From the IMG/VR virus record IMGVR_UViG_3300047354_000050, positions 1 through 25,441 of that record: DNA of 25,441 nt; one strand, 5' to 3'. Shown here piece after piece: positions 20,501-25,287 of the stretch. Under the pieces are notes generated by a model. The model was not told the DNA's origin. It saw only the letters and a program-made list of their open reading frames with translations, and made no database searches. This DNA comes from a virus. Position numbers and translations under genes: made by a program. The first letter of the stretch is position 1, and each line of letters begins with the position of its first letter.

Positions 20501-20662
20501 AACATCACGATATTTCGTAATGTTGCTGATGATATCAAGAGGTTGACCGACCGATTCCTGTTGTCGATAGTATGCTTCTAAAATACTCGAAAAGTTTTCG
20601 TATTCAGAAACAATAAACCCAGGAAGTTGGTCTTCAATTAGAGCCGAAATCTGTGTACTCAT
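11582..20662 (-). CDS. Giant baseplate-wedge-position structural protein, 3026 aa (gp7 position), with YHYH-like and cupredoxin-like domains
   Basis: A single open frame of 3026 codons, starting three bases after the gp6 stop and ending before gp8, the slot of T4 gp7 (about 1032 aa). The N-terminus (MSTQISALIEDQLPGFIVSE, with FSSILEAYYRQ and RDVDFY) resembles marine T4-like structural proteins; I see no clear sequence match to T4 gp7, so the equivalence is positional. Visible parts: an I-G-x-E-(I/V)-x-Y module at about residues 76-134, 321-374, 1500-1555 and 2960-3020; a YHYH-like domain at about 740-865; a cupredoxin-like domain at about 1385-1475; and about eight G-x-G-Y-type modules (near 550, 620, 665, 1245, 1785, 1825, 1865, 2705). 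No signal peptide, membrane segment or protease motif is seen. It probably forms an extended outer arm of the baseplate. ATG start with a weak AGAG ribosome site. Confidence 0.9.
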   Translation of the reverse strand: MSTQISALIEDQLPGFIVSEYENFSSILEAYYRQQESVGQPLDIISNITKYRDVDFYEKNLLKESTTVALTVNASSTTLVVADASSFPEKNGYIRVGTEICFYKERTDTEFLDVSRGVSGTTILGDLHNESTFVSTSAVDHYVGEDVHNLSHLFLYAFVRAFEREYLVNFPEAYLKDDVDKRLLIKNIGDFYKTKGGNKSIRFIFNTIVSKRSDDIPTTYFPKDSTVKVSESDWSAVFAVQAIVLSGDANKLIGKTIIQQEDKNSIGSSYASANVENIIQIGKVGDYGLYNLIIDPVSVNGNFNIPQKTVLDRVLGTSLTTNDTITVDSTLGWSSQEGFVQINGEIIEYEGKTARQFVIKERGTVTRIHNVGDIVTSYSNVRSDDVSLLLYGILTKLSPDVVYPYSQTGDKIQISKPGFETRNTIIYDESSRSVRWKVNTTGAYASVPLNPGVGLPLQKYLADVSAVYQDGQYYYIATSSYPSTPILTGQDQPNLVDGNQLKLIPKTTSTTTEVYKTPFRDIGVFVDGSIAFGYKSEDQIAYGNIQSYTLTSRGSGYTKPPFVLINGEEQLALSTLVGDTVNSVFTRLDKNYTADPLVEIVSGRNGVAEAIVTSGEITSIRLINAGEYYSAPPVVVITDLAGKGRFAEFRATVDTKGKITGFEQVDGGKFYTQENVRVQIVEEARNNPAAATATIYRWVKDRYFNNSNFIDDNGGLAIKDLIENEFYYGVVANPKRLRFRLGDNLTPTQFQETPTLTHSPILGYAYDGNPIYGPYGYSNPLSDQSSIARMNSGYQLKSSRTDGPVDAPYDMGTFVDDYEWIATVDTGKTRLDVNNGRFCVTPEYPQGTYAYFVTIDATNTPAYPYILGENFYSLPVRSNYESKVTQRSIPITSERLFIPGTLKNGSEEIAYIDTVSKGFVNTVDIEDSQPTFQIGSRIYVDDSGTGGSGAAGIVASTFGKTVSGIESKETKAALLTSLSSFFAFEGDIITQETTGATGEVIRDISEENEIGVRNITGSFESGYEINSSTQVINLLLSQNSSYTLGETLALVLFEDPTTEIATGEILNQTIDQNSVRLKVTSGDFADYLNYNEGEVILKSSDLGNTAGTEIVIINQLSRDINITDVDESIAILETTENHDFGTGDIINITVDPDPATTETTYYVTKKKFQEITLLPNEYSAKVDDTGVGESTVLGLGKDYISGEYTDVPLVFANSALSRSDVVAAKASVSVDTANFDNSGNIGNITITSAGANYKADDILTIDPSAIAKVDAADSDISPILSMVYLNQTEVDSYAQKRFFVAEADYPTVVTALGTPGGFFQNDSGGTNLIYISKDDANFSITYFVADTEGEDLTTSDTISGVAITSVDIYSPPGSLKPQYRFEDDQGERNPDYEIRVGSTLTLQPMPGHAVHVVSDIELGLKDDGRAQFTVDYTVAAGVTNSGSVTDPIVFVPTVPGVYQYVCVTHPEARGTITVYPAPSAAGPLINVDAVGFGVDRTDVNVTNTFAASVDDLVSIGNEIIKITAVDTDNKNISVARAQEGTIKVNHSNDKELVSYLPNYRFAEGTRIGTGVNAPVVVSYNKETKKLIVNWDYNATSPVALTTVSSIVDTSSPQKIVTVGSVGDVVDKLLFSTDNTSFLTNPIVDIQKYYFYKFDVSHPSMLNSYLDISTSPNFNVFTEEKEVGLNEPGNAGAFVRIRLGYGANIGEQTRKDVNFTSYYYFLTSSTTDTEGSYLRIVDDPLSGRKEVAYTTDKKVVYKLSDVPQYDGTGEIRYTGRSVGKIHSIKLDNLGSEYDKLPIIKGVVPADGYKAVVTAIRDIATNNIISIDIVTPGQGYSKPEVVVASGLGSGLKAIADVKDGIITQVRITDPGNYTTTPELEIIETDNKMFFVSDNIGRPQNVNFVRNGSGFHSDSTIRSNYYSPNVFILDSFDLDAFRPGETIEQKVNGIIVAQGIVAQNGWRVGSNILRLEDIVGVFKEGQTIIGKSRKKTARIKTISRSSFIPNIVTREKTIGRFTSDRGKVSSSNQRIHDSNFYQDYSYVVRSRTPINQWRDVIKDTTHPAGFKMFGEVYLESEGVSNMPSSQKAFKSTMYLCGPPLAVSSLSTKRTIQQQVIKVKDSRVVRGEGSVSVSDFDETLTRVRELKLSPAFDGRYDPQTGLKIGNKQFTITDAATGTAYTPYNEQEILMTIDGIAQRPGYSFKVVGNQLSFFEPPLGPRVTEDQLVPPQNAYIRAFKFREDTDNARYLKRLKNIADSFDGRTRIFDLNWEDGSVVKTQVNEDLFVYLDGVLQQGSYEIRRFSSANKTDRIAFVKAPKNYKDLYDADAFPQELQNETYFYGFGVGLYERLGIDKRIVPYTQNNQYLIYDSNNNVKTIDNPLYAYVYVDGVLQKQDLSYKINGASITFMQPLEYSEQADGSYTCARVDIIRLYGKNYQSTLNIFNYEQDAFYNRATVTFDGVGTYDTMSSWYVLNTSDRTSVVQGDRVWGELISIQKGTGNQWIAVLKSQNIDFVAGSDVTFDRFDGDPLTISFTDFSIAYTTNVAGERILNRVEANYIPFLPTNDSFDSYDYRGEILKEHPTLRRGDKIMIDGESEYRNIISSPLFAKTTDYRKGGNASANFFAKVASSDYNGDVLGEGLSVTTTIDTGKVTSLNWNRRELTYFFQNSILINPTAYNYNTPPVLNFIPTNGEGGGARAQVLVYGGQIIDIILVDGGSGYTAPPRVVISRGYNILRENNHPEFSLIRTIFGGQGEGLNATIQTTSSVIDLYRRNLLEHVAIIQSPNPLGTARLIGRRMDLVTPEIGMGIPSEQDIIKRIQCVVATQSPAAIEQPTFIRVFLEVEDIGFASFRADKTRYFNSGVIALDENPVTYPQFYSQGKLGGTVASFIDYLYIDVGYANVSGITLEQLELTYTQFKGISEGVDTWMDNMALNNTSLTTDGTLFNPGIPSIQELMSYLDAPLTASSIVIYIPDTTNFPDSGKLLVGKELVTYTSKLSDRLIGVTRGVDNTTAAAHTAGQFIRTIGLETTL
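16238..16510 (-). other. Cupredoxin-like domain inside the 3026-aa protein
   Basis: Residues about 1385-1475 resemble a small blue-copper domain, closest to amicyanin. PMPGHAVHVV places His1408 like the first copper histidine of amicyanin (MPHNVHF), and PGVYQYVCVTHPEARGTITV supplies Cys1462 and His1465 in the C-x2-H-P arrangement (amicyanin CTPHPFMRG). The axial methionine is replaced by Ala1468. The distance between the first His and the Cys is 54 residues, against 39 in amicyanin. The pattern match is seen directly; copper binding is inferred and uncertain without the Met. Plastocyanin spacing (C-x2-H-x4-M) fits less well. Confidence 0.65.
18068..18445 (-). other. YHYH-family-like domain inside the 3026-aa protein
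   Basis: Residues about 740-865 carry HSPILGYAYDGNPIYGPYGY (from His758) followed about 70 residues later by LDVNNGRFCVTPEYPQGTYA. This is the signature order of the YHYH protein family (an HSP-x-x-G-(Y/F)-A-x-D-G-x-P-I-Y-G-P block, then L-D-x-x-N-G-R and T-P-E-Y-P-x-G-T-Y). In this copy the stretch that I align with the eponymous tetrad reads Tyr849-Ala-Tyr-Phe852, so its histidines appear to be missing. The biochemical role of the family is not settled; in a virion protein a surface or binding function is a guess. Confidence 0.65.
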
Positions 20663-20665
20663 CTA

Positions 20666-22468
20666 TTACTCTGGATATACCGCGAACTTGCTATTTGCAA
20701 CATCTAAATCTAGATACATGTGTCTAGATGCACTGATGTCATTGTTACGTGGGATCACTCGAACCGAGATTCTGTTGTCAAAGAAGGTTCCCTGTAAGAT
20801 GGTTACATCATATAATTTGATTTCGCCTTCCTCATAATCAACATCGCCAATATTGTCGTTCAGGACAATCTTTTCACCTGTACCAGGATCCAATCTATAT
20901 AGGACGATTTTACCATCCCTGTCTTCAAAATAAACGACAACATTGGGATAAGCAGTGACCTTGAATCCTGTTGACATAACAACAGGTCCATCTTCAGGAC
21001 ATGACAACTTAAATGGGTTCTGGAAACAAAGTTCGTAGTAAGTAGTAGTATTGATTTGTGGATAGAAATCCTTCCTCATCATTACTGTCGTAGTGTTGGA
21101 AGTAACTGAACGATCAGCGTTGTCAATTACTCCAACATACTTACTATATCTAAATTTGCCGTTAAATTTCTCGGTATCAGATAGTTTAGTATACTCTTCT
21201 ACTGAATTAGTGACTTTAGTTTTAACATCAGTAGGGAATTGATTTGTAATACGTGTATTGAAACTGACTCTACTGTCTAGTTCTAGATACAAGATTGATG
21301 GATCCTTGATTTCTGGAGTGACTGATGCTACAGCATAGTCTTTCAATCTAGCAATAATTTGCTTTTTAGTCACACTAGAAAGTGTAGCACCACTATCTGG
21401 TTTGATGACAATCTTGACTTTACCAAATTCAGGGTATCTCTCCTCTTCACCACCATATGTAATGATGTCAGATACTGCAGGATAAATTTCTCTTACAATA
21501 GCACCATAGTCCATTGCAGTAACTGCTCTGTTCTGTGTGGCATATAGTTTAGGAGCATTGAACTTAATCTTATCAATACTTTCAATTCCCGCTCCACCAT
21601 CAGCTGCAGAAACTGTTGTAATGTTAGTTACCGTAAGTGGGTATGCAGTACCGTTATTATCCTGTAGAACACCACTAAATGTAAATACACTAGCGCCATT
21701 TGCTGCAGCACCACCAGAAATTAAGTATGATACCTCAACAAAGTTATCATTCTCTAGCGCAGATCCAACTACACCATCACCAAAAAAGAGTTGATATTGC
21801 TCATCAGCGTTTTCATCTACGTAATAGATCTTGTCAGATGCTCCAATATCAATGATATTGTTGATCTGATTGTAGTATGCAAACTCTGATGCTCCCTCGA
21901 TGGGGAATACCTTGACACGCAGTGTGCTTGTGTCCGCACCACTGTTCTTTAGAATGAACTTTTGATTTTTTAATACCGTAGACTTGGTATAAGTCTCTTC
22001 AATGAGAGTACCTTCTTGGAGTACAACGTTCTCAAAAATTGCTTGACCGTTAACAACCCCCGCTTTGTAATCATCAATTACGACAAAACGATATAACTGA
22101 TCATCAAATGTAGTAACAAATCCCGTGCCTTTCTTCAAGGTAATGACACTTGGGTATGTTCCTGTAAAATTTACTTGAAAATTAACTGTTGCTTGCGGAG
22201 AAACAATAGACTTTGGTTTATATCCTAATTGTTTCGCAAGAGATACAACGTTATCACGGAGTGTTGCTGACTCCAAAAACAACTCATTAGCCACCATGTT
22301 CGTGTTGAACGCGGTGTAATACGTATTATATGCTAGTACATCTAGCAAATTACTCCAGGCAGACCCTTCAAAATCAAAATCGACAAAATCAGTCTGCGCT
22401 CTTAAGTAATCTTTGAGCGCAGTCTTGATATCTGCAAAATCTAAATTATTTACTTGAATGTACTTCAT
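20666..22468 (-). CDS. 6: Baseplate wedge subunit gp6 (baseplate J-like), 600 aa
   Basis: The N-terminus (DIKTALKDYLRAQTDFVDFD, then GSAWSNLLDVLAYNTYYTAF and ANELFLESATLRDNV, then LAKQLGYKPKS) is characteristic of the T4 gp6 / baseplate J family: a helical start, a wedge-core loop and an LGY-x-P motif at about residues 80-90. The length of 600 is close to T4 gp6 (660). In T4, gp6 dimers link neighbouring wedges and form the inner ring of the baseplate around the hub. Start and upstream stop overlap (ATGA at 22465-22468), so gp6 is probably translated by coupling to gp25, as expected for subunits of the same complex. An AGAGAA stretch about ten bases upstream could act as a ribosome site. The giant gp7-position gene begins three bases after its stop. 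Confidence 0.95.
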   Translation of the reverse strand: MKYIQVNNLDFADIKTALKDYLRAQTDFVDFDFEGSAWSNLLDVLAYNTYYTAFNTNMVANELFLESATLRDNVVSLAKQLGYKPKSIVSPQATVNFQVNFTGTYPSVITLKKGTGFVTTFDDQLYRFVVIDDYKAGVVNGQAIFENVVLQEGTLIEETYTKSTVLKNQKFILKNSGADTSTLRVKVFPIEGASEFAYYNQINNIIDIGASDKIYYVDENADEQYQLFFGDGVVGSALENDNFVEVSYLISGGAAANGASVFTFSGVLQDNNGTAYPLTVTNITTVSAADGGAGIESIDKIKFNAPKLYATQNRAVTAMDYGAIVREIYPAVSDIITYGGEEERYPEFGKVKIVIKPDSGATLSSVTKKQIIARLKDYAVASVTPEIKDPSILYLELDSRVSFNTRITNQFPTDVKTKVTNSVEEYTKLSDTEKFNGKFRYSKYVGVIDNADRSVTSNTTTVMMRKDFYPQINTTTYYELCFQNPFKLSCPEDGPVVMSTGFKVTAYPNVVVYFEDRDGKIVLYRLDPGTGEKIVLNDNIGDVDYEEGEIKLYDVTILQGTFFDNRISVRVIPRNNDISASRHMYLDLDVANSKFAVYPE

Positions 22469-22860
22469 CGGGTTCTCTGTAAGAGGAAGTTGACGTTTTG
22501 AGGTGGTTCGTCTTGACGACCACGAATTATAAACTCAATAGCAACGTCAAAGGCATTATCATCAAAGTTTGGGTCAACTGCCAAATCTGTCAATGTGACC
22601 CTAGACTCGTATTTCCTCAAAGTGGTTCTGATTTGGTCTTCAATCAAACCCGCTGTACCAAAATCAAGTGGTTCAAATAGTAATTCAGAAATACCACAAC
22701 CCAACTCATCGTCGAAGAATCTTTCTCCAGGAGTAGTCAATATAAGATTAACAACTGACTGCTTAACAGATGCATCGTCTTTAGTTACTAGTAAGTCACC
22801 CGTAATTGGATGAGGCTTCATAGTAACCTTTAAATCTTTAAAAGACTGTTGATTGGGCAC
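22465..22860 (-). CDS. 25: Baseplate wedge subunit gp25 (lysozyme-like fold), 131 aa
   Basis: The 131-residue length equals T4 gp25 (132). The GPW/gp25 family signature is clear: KPHPITGDLLVTKDDASVKQ near residues 16-35, NLILTTPGERFFDDELGCGI at about 38-57, then LLFEPLD and a helical ...LIEDQIRTTLRKYE segment followed by a strand-rich end. gp25 is a conserved wedge component in phages and in type VI secretion, linking gp6 to the sheath; it has no required enzymatic activity. The start is a GTG at 22860, giving MPNQQSFKDLK, which fits the usual N-terminus; the next in-frame ATG would remove the first 13 residues. No Shine-Dalgarno sequence is seen. A late promoter-like CATAAATA lies 20 bases upstream, and the stop overlaps the gp6 start. 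Confidence 0.95.
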   Translation of the reverse strand: MPNQQSFKDLKVTMKPHPITGDLLVTKDDASVKQSVVNLILTTPGERFFDDELGCGISELLFEPLDFGTAGLIEDQIRTTLRKYESRVTLTDLAVDPNFDDNAFDVAIEFIIRGRQDEPPQNVNFLLQRTR

Positions 22861-22878
22861 AATAACACGATTTATTGT

Positions 22879-23007
22879 TTATTTATGGTCCTTTTTCTTA
22901 TCTTCTGTCTTGATCTTTTTTAAGATCCTATCAGACTCTATTTGAGTGATAAGAGTCATTCCTGATTTGATAAAATCTTTACTCTTATCAGTTGGTGAAT
23001 TACCCAT
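22879..23007 (-). CDS. Small hydrophilic protein, 42 aa
   Basis: A 42-residue ORF, MGNSPTDKSKDFIKSGMTLI followed by TQIESDRILKKIKTEDKKK, between the 217-aa gene and gp25. The best evidence that it is expressed is a strong Shine-Dalgarno sequence (AAGGAGA at 23014-23020), six bases before the ATG, the clearest in the window. The start overlaps the end of the upstream gene by 8 nt, so coupling is likely. The protein is Lys-rich with a short amphipathic helix (about residues 10-34) and a basic tail. I do not recognise a family with certainty, though similar small proteins with E-S-D-R-I-L-K-K occur near baseplate genes of marine T4-like phages. Function unknown; the location suggests a baseplate assembly factor or minor component. 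Confidence 0.7.
   Translation of the reverse strand: MGNSPTDKSKDFIKSGMTLITQIESDRILKKIKTEDKKKDHK
22880..22887 (-). promoter_or_regulatory. Late promoter-like box upstream of gp25
   Basis: The minus strand reads CATAAATA, seven of eight bases of the T4 late box, and fits the looser NATAAATA form described for cyanophages. It lies 20 nt upstream of the gp25 GTG and overlaps the stop codon of the 42-aa gene. The leader would be very short. Its position at the head of the wedge module supports a role, but the match alone is weak. Confidence 0.45.
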
Positions 23008-23653
23008 TTTCTTTCTCCTTTGGTGTTTGCCAGAAATAATCGTCAGTGTCTCCTAGGCGTCCCCAGTCAATTCCTGCCTCTACTTGGTATTCTATAGTGG
23101 ATACCTTAAAGTCAGGGAATTGAGGGTCCTGGGGGGTTATAGAGAGGTCATACAAGCGCATTCTATTATTAGGATATAGTGCATACTGACCGTTGTTTAG
23201 AGCGATACAATTATGCGACTTGTGCTCTTGTGGCACCTCACTTACATTATTATCTATAACATCGATGTTTGCATGATAGTTATCTAATGTAAACAAGTAT
23301 TGACCTTTCATCAATCCATGGTCTCTTGTAAAGACTTCACAGTCCATTGATGATACAAATCCCTTGTTCATACATGCTACCCCATAATCCATACAATTCC
23401 AAAATTGTAGATTCTCCAGACTCATATCAACATCTGGTGTTTTAGGTGATCTTACAAATGCACTGATAGGTAGCTTGTCATACATTGCTCCATATGTAGG
23501 CAAGTATGTCTCAAAGTAAAAAGCACGCCCAGGTATGCTTTTAGCACATACCCAGACGCCCTCTACAAACTCCCCATGCCCGTCTTGATGATCTCGTAAG
23601 TATTCCTTACGAACCCACACCTTCTCTGCAGGAAGATTGCAAATTAAATTCAC
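23000..23653 (-). CDS. Conserved hypothetical protein of T4-like marine phages, 217 aa
   Basis: The protein begins MNLICNLPAEKVWVRKEYLR and contains SIPGRAFYFETYLPTYGAMY, LQFWNCMDYG, HGLMKGQYLFTLDNYHANID, HKSHN, NGQYALYPNNRMR and a C-terminal WGRLGDTDDYFWQTP. I recognise this pattern as a family widely present in marine T4-like phages without an assigned function. It is rich in Tyr, Trp and His, has no signal peptide or membrane segment, and looks like a compact globular protein. I see no known catalytic motif; the clustered His and Cys residues (five Cys) could bind metal, but no standard motif is formed. The start is a GTG that overlaps the stop of the 48-aa gene (GTGA, 23650-23653). Its place between PAAR and gp25 suggests a virion or assembly role, by inference only. 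Confidence 0.85.
   Translation of the reverse strand: MNLICNLPAEKVWVRKEYLRDHQDGHGEFVEGVWVCAKSIPGRAFYFETYLPTYGAMYDKLPISAFVRSPKTPDVDMSLENLQFWNCMDYGVACMNKGFVSSMDCEVFTRDHGLMKGQYLFTLDNYHANIDVIDNNVSEVPQEHKSHNCIALNNGQYALYPNNRMRLYDLSITPQDPQFPDFKVSTIEYQVEAGIDWGRLGDTDDYFWQTPKEKENG
23014..23020 (-). promoter_or_regulatory. Strong ribosome-binding site of the 42-aa gene
   Basis: AAGGAGA on the minus strand, six bases before the ATG at 23007 and located inside the last codons of the 217-aa gene. It stands out because most other starts in this window have weak or no Shine-Dalgarno sequence, and it decides that this short frame is a real gene. Confidence 0.75.
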
Positions 23654-23796
23654 TTACCCTGTCCACGATAACGCTTCTTCGCACTGTTTCGACTTGTTGC
23701 TGCATACTTGGTGTTCTTACCATTGCCTTGACGACTCTTCTTGGGAATTGGTTCAATGAACGAATTACCCGTCAACGCTCGATTAAACTTTGCCAT
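23650..23796 (-). CDS. Small basic protein, 48 aa
   Basis: A 48-residue ORF beginning MAKFNRALTGNSFIEPIPKK and ending SAKKRYRGQGK. It has many Lys and Arg residues and few acidic ones, so it may bind nucleic acid or an acidic partner; it has no recognisable domain. The ATG at 23796 is preceded by TTAGAATA rather than a clear Shine-Dalgarno sequence; the same 16-bp start region occurs before the 276-aa gene. Its stop overlaps the GTG of the 217-aa gene. Short basic proteins with the block F-I-E-P-I-P-K-K followed by N-T-K-Y-A-A-T-S-R-N are, as I recall, found in several marine T4-like phages, which supports a real gene. Function unknown. Confidence 0.7.
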   Translation of the reverse strand: MAKFNRALTGNSFIEPIPKKSRQGNGKNTKYAATSRNSAKKRYRGQGK

Positions 23797-23833
23797 TATT
23801 CTAATGATGAACTTCTAGTATTATACCACAGAT

Positions 23834-24133
23834 CTACAATCCTGCCAATACCGTATGAGACCCTTCTGTCATCACTGCACCATAGGATAACAGATCACCT
23901 ATACGCATAGTATCCATCTTGTTGATTCGGACTCTTTTAGACCCCTTCACACACTTATCAGTATGTGGTGGTTTATTTCCACATACATGAACTGCAGTTA
24001 CATCACCAACTCTTACTGCTGCAATCTTATTCACAAAAACATTCAATGAACCAGTAATTACAGGTACAGGTGGCCAACACTGATGACCACTCTCCAAATC
24101 CTTCATTCGACTGATTCCACTTCCTGCTGGCAT
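23834..24133 (-). CDS. PAAR-type spike tip protein, 99 aa
   Basis: The length and layout fit a PAAR protein, the sharp metal-bound cone that caps the central tail spike (T4 gp5.4) and type VI spikes. Visible repeats of the family are SGHQCWPP near residues 15-22, FVNKIAAVRVGDVTAVHVCG at 33-52, and VRINKMDTMRIGDLL near 67-81: three hairpins with the recurring (V/I)-N-x-x-x-x-x-R-x-G-D strand. Candidate metal ligands are His17, Cys19, His49, Cys51, His57 and Cys61; PAAR tips normally hold one zinc or iron through three His and one Cys, so there are spare residues here. The ATG shares one base with the stop of the 276-aa gene (TAATG) and is preceded by AAGGA, a usable ribosome site. Role in membrane piercing is from the family, not shown here. 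Confidence 0.88.
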   Translation of the reverse strand: MPAGSGISRMKDLESGHQCWPPVPVITGSLNVFVNKIAAVRVGDVTAVHVCGNKPPHTDKCVKGSKRVRINKMDTMRIGDLLSYGAVMTEGSHTVLAGL

Positions 24134-24963
24134 TATCCTTCTCTTGCTTCGGTTTGCTTACTTAAACGATATTTAGTACGCTTCGTGTGATTTTGCCAGT
24201 TGTTATCTACATCGATAAATGCTGGGAACTTCCAGATGTATGGTGGACATGTACTCGTAACTGTAATCTCATAATGAAAACGCAGAGTTTTGATCAGAGA
24301 CGGTTTATAAGCATGTACATAGTTACTACCCCTCTGTGCTATATCATGTACAAAAGGTCCAACAAACTCCCTACCTTCAGGTGTTGCCTGATATGCAGAG
24401 AGCCTTCCCGATCCACTGATTCTTTTTAACTTCTCATCACGCTTAAAGGTTTTCTGCACTCCAAGTCCTCCCTGAAATGTGACACCCCTCATATTGTCCC
24501 TGGTACGTGGTATTGTACTACCTTTGTAACTTTCTCCAAAACCTGCCTGCATATCATACATCCACTTCTCCGTGTAATTACCAATGAGTGGGATTGGCAA
24601 TACTAATGTGGTGACTCCAGGTGCTACACTGATACTCCCGAATGTCACAGCATCAGTGCCTACTAACATCTCTGGTATAGTCGGTACACCACCCGCTAGT
24701 ACAATACAACCAGGTGGCATGATACCAATACTGATACCTGTGATTAACTCGGGACTCGGCTGTGAGGGACCAGGTGTTCCTCCAGGACATACCAAGTTTG
24801 CTTGAGCAGTGACATTCACTACCCCCACGTTCTCATAGATATTCAGATTTATACCATCTCGAAACATTCCAGGTATCACAAAGTTACTCGGAGGCGGCAA
24901 CATCCTCCACCCAGGTCCAGATCCTAAAGTAAATGATGTTCCTGCAGGTATGAGAATTGCCAT
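24133..24963 (-). CDS. Gly/Pro-rich putative virion protein, 276 aa, upstream of PAAR
   Basis: I do not recognise this protein with certainty. The N-terminal half (about residues 1-130) is unusually rich in Gly, Pro, Ile and Val (for example PGMFRDGINLNIYENVGVVN and GGTPGPSQPSPELITGISIG) and looks beta-stranded. The second half is more polar and basic (KTFKRDEKLKRISGSGR) and ends in a Lys/Arg-rich tail. No signal peptide is evident, but residues 72-130 are hydrophobic enough to deserve a check. It shares a base with the start of the PAAR gene and with the stop of the coiled-coil gene upstream, so all three are probably co-translated. Close pairing with PAAR suggests a spike or hub component, though this is inference. 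The ATG at 24963 has only an AGAATA ahead of it. Confidence 0.75.
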   Translation of the reverse strand: MAILIPAGTSFTLGSGPGWRMLPPPSNFVIPGMFRDGINLNIYENVGVVNVTAQANLVCPGGTPGPSQPSPELITGISIGIMPPGCIVLAGGVPTIPEMLVGTDAVTFGSISVAPGVTTLVLPIPLIGNYTEKWMYDMQAGFGESYKGSTIPRTRDNMRGVTFQGGLGVQKTFKRDEKLKRISGSGRLSAYQATPEGREFVGPFVHDIAQRGSNYVHAYKPSLIKTLRFHYEITVTSTCPPYIWKFPAFIDVDNNWQNHTKRTKYRLSKQTEAREG

Positions 24964-25166
24964 TATTCTAATTTCTTTAGTCGTTTATCTACATCATCCA
25001 AGTAATCTGTTATCTTCTCATGTGCGACAGCACCAGGGCGTCTATACATGAGACTTGGAGACTTTAGACGCTCGACTTCAGCTTTCAGTTCCCGTATCTC
25101 CTGGAATGCTATCGATAGCACCTCTTCCAGGTTCGCTGATTTCTCGGAGGAGTTCAAATCTTTCAT
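24963..25166 (-). CDS. Coiled-coil protein, 67 aa (start uncertain)
   Basis: The C-terminal portion is convincing: LEEVLSIAFQEIRELKAEVE shows heptad spacing of Leu/Ile/Val and should form a coiled coil, followed by SPSLMYRRPGAVAHEK and a second charged helix ending DDVDKRLKKLE. I chose the ATG at 25166 (MKDLNSSEKSANLEE). An ATG at 25238 would give 91 aa, but the extra 24 residues (SANNSRNVLPRTLRTQTNK) look like an out-of-frame reading of the overlapping 68-aa gene and use GC-rich codons unlike their neighbours. The stop shares a base with the next gene (TAATG). No good ribosome site is visible before either ATG. Function unknown; by position it belongs to the same transcript as PAAR. Confidence 0.65.
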   Translation of the reverse strand: MKDLNSSEKSANLEEVLSIAFQEIRELKAEVERLKSPSLMYRRPGAVAHEKITDYLDDVDKRLKKLE

Positions 25167-25284
25167 CTTGTTTGTTTGGGTTCTTAAAGTTCTCGGCAGC
25201 ACGTTTCTCGAATTGTTCGCAGAAATCATCGAACTCATTCAATACTTCTGCTTGCTTATTAATAAAGCGATCGTAGTCTTTCAT
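25078..25284 (-). CDS. Small charged protein, 68 aa, overlapping the next gene out of frame
   Basis: The frame starts with an ATG at 25284 (MKDYDRFINKQAEVLNEFDD) and continues with FCEQFEKRAAENFKNPNKQD and ERFELLREISE. The first 50 residues look like a genuine, acidic helical protein with AT-rich codon use. The last 18 (EPGRGAIDSIPGDTGTES) look less natural and overlap the well-supported coiled-coil frame, which is shifted by +1. Either two genes overlap by about 89 bp, or the true product continues in the other frame. Function unknown. Confidence 0.55.
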   Translation of the reverse strand: MKDYDRFINKQAEVLNEFDDFCEQFEKRAAENFKNPNKQDERFELLREISEPGRGAIDSIPGDTGTES

Positions 25285-25287
25285 GAT

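Noticed and set aside
22912-22927. Inverted repeat GATCTT-TTTT-AAGATC upstream of gp25
   Set aside because: It is AT-rich, lies inside the 42-aa coding frame, and has no U-tract on the transcribed strand.
23820-23825. TATAAT on the minus strand before the 48-aa gene
   Set aside because: It resembles a bacterial -10 box but I see no -35 element at a proper distance, and the AT-rich DNA makes this expected by chance.
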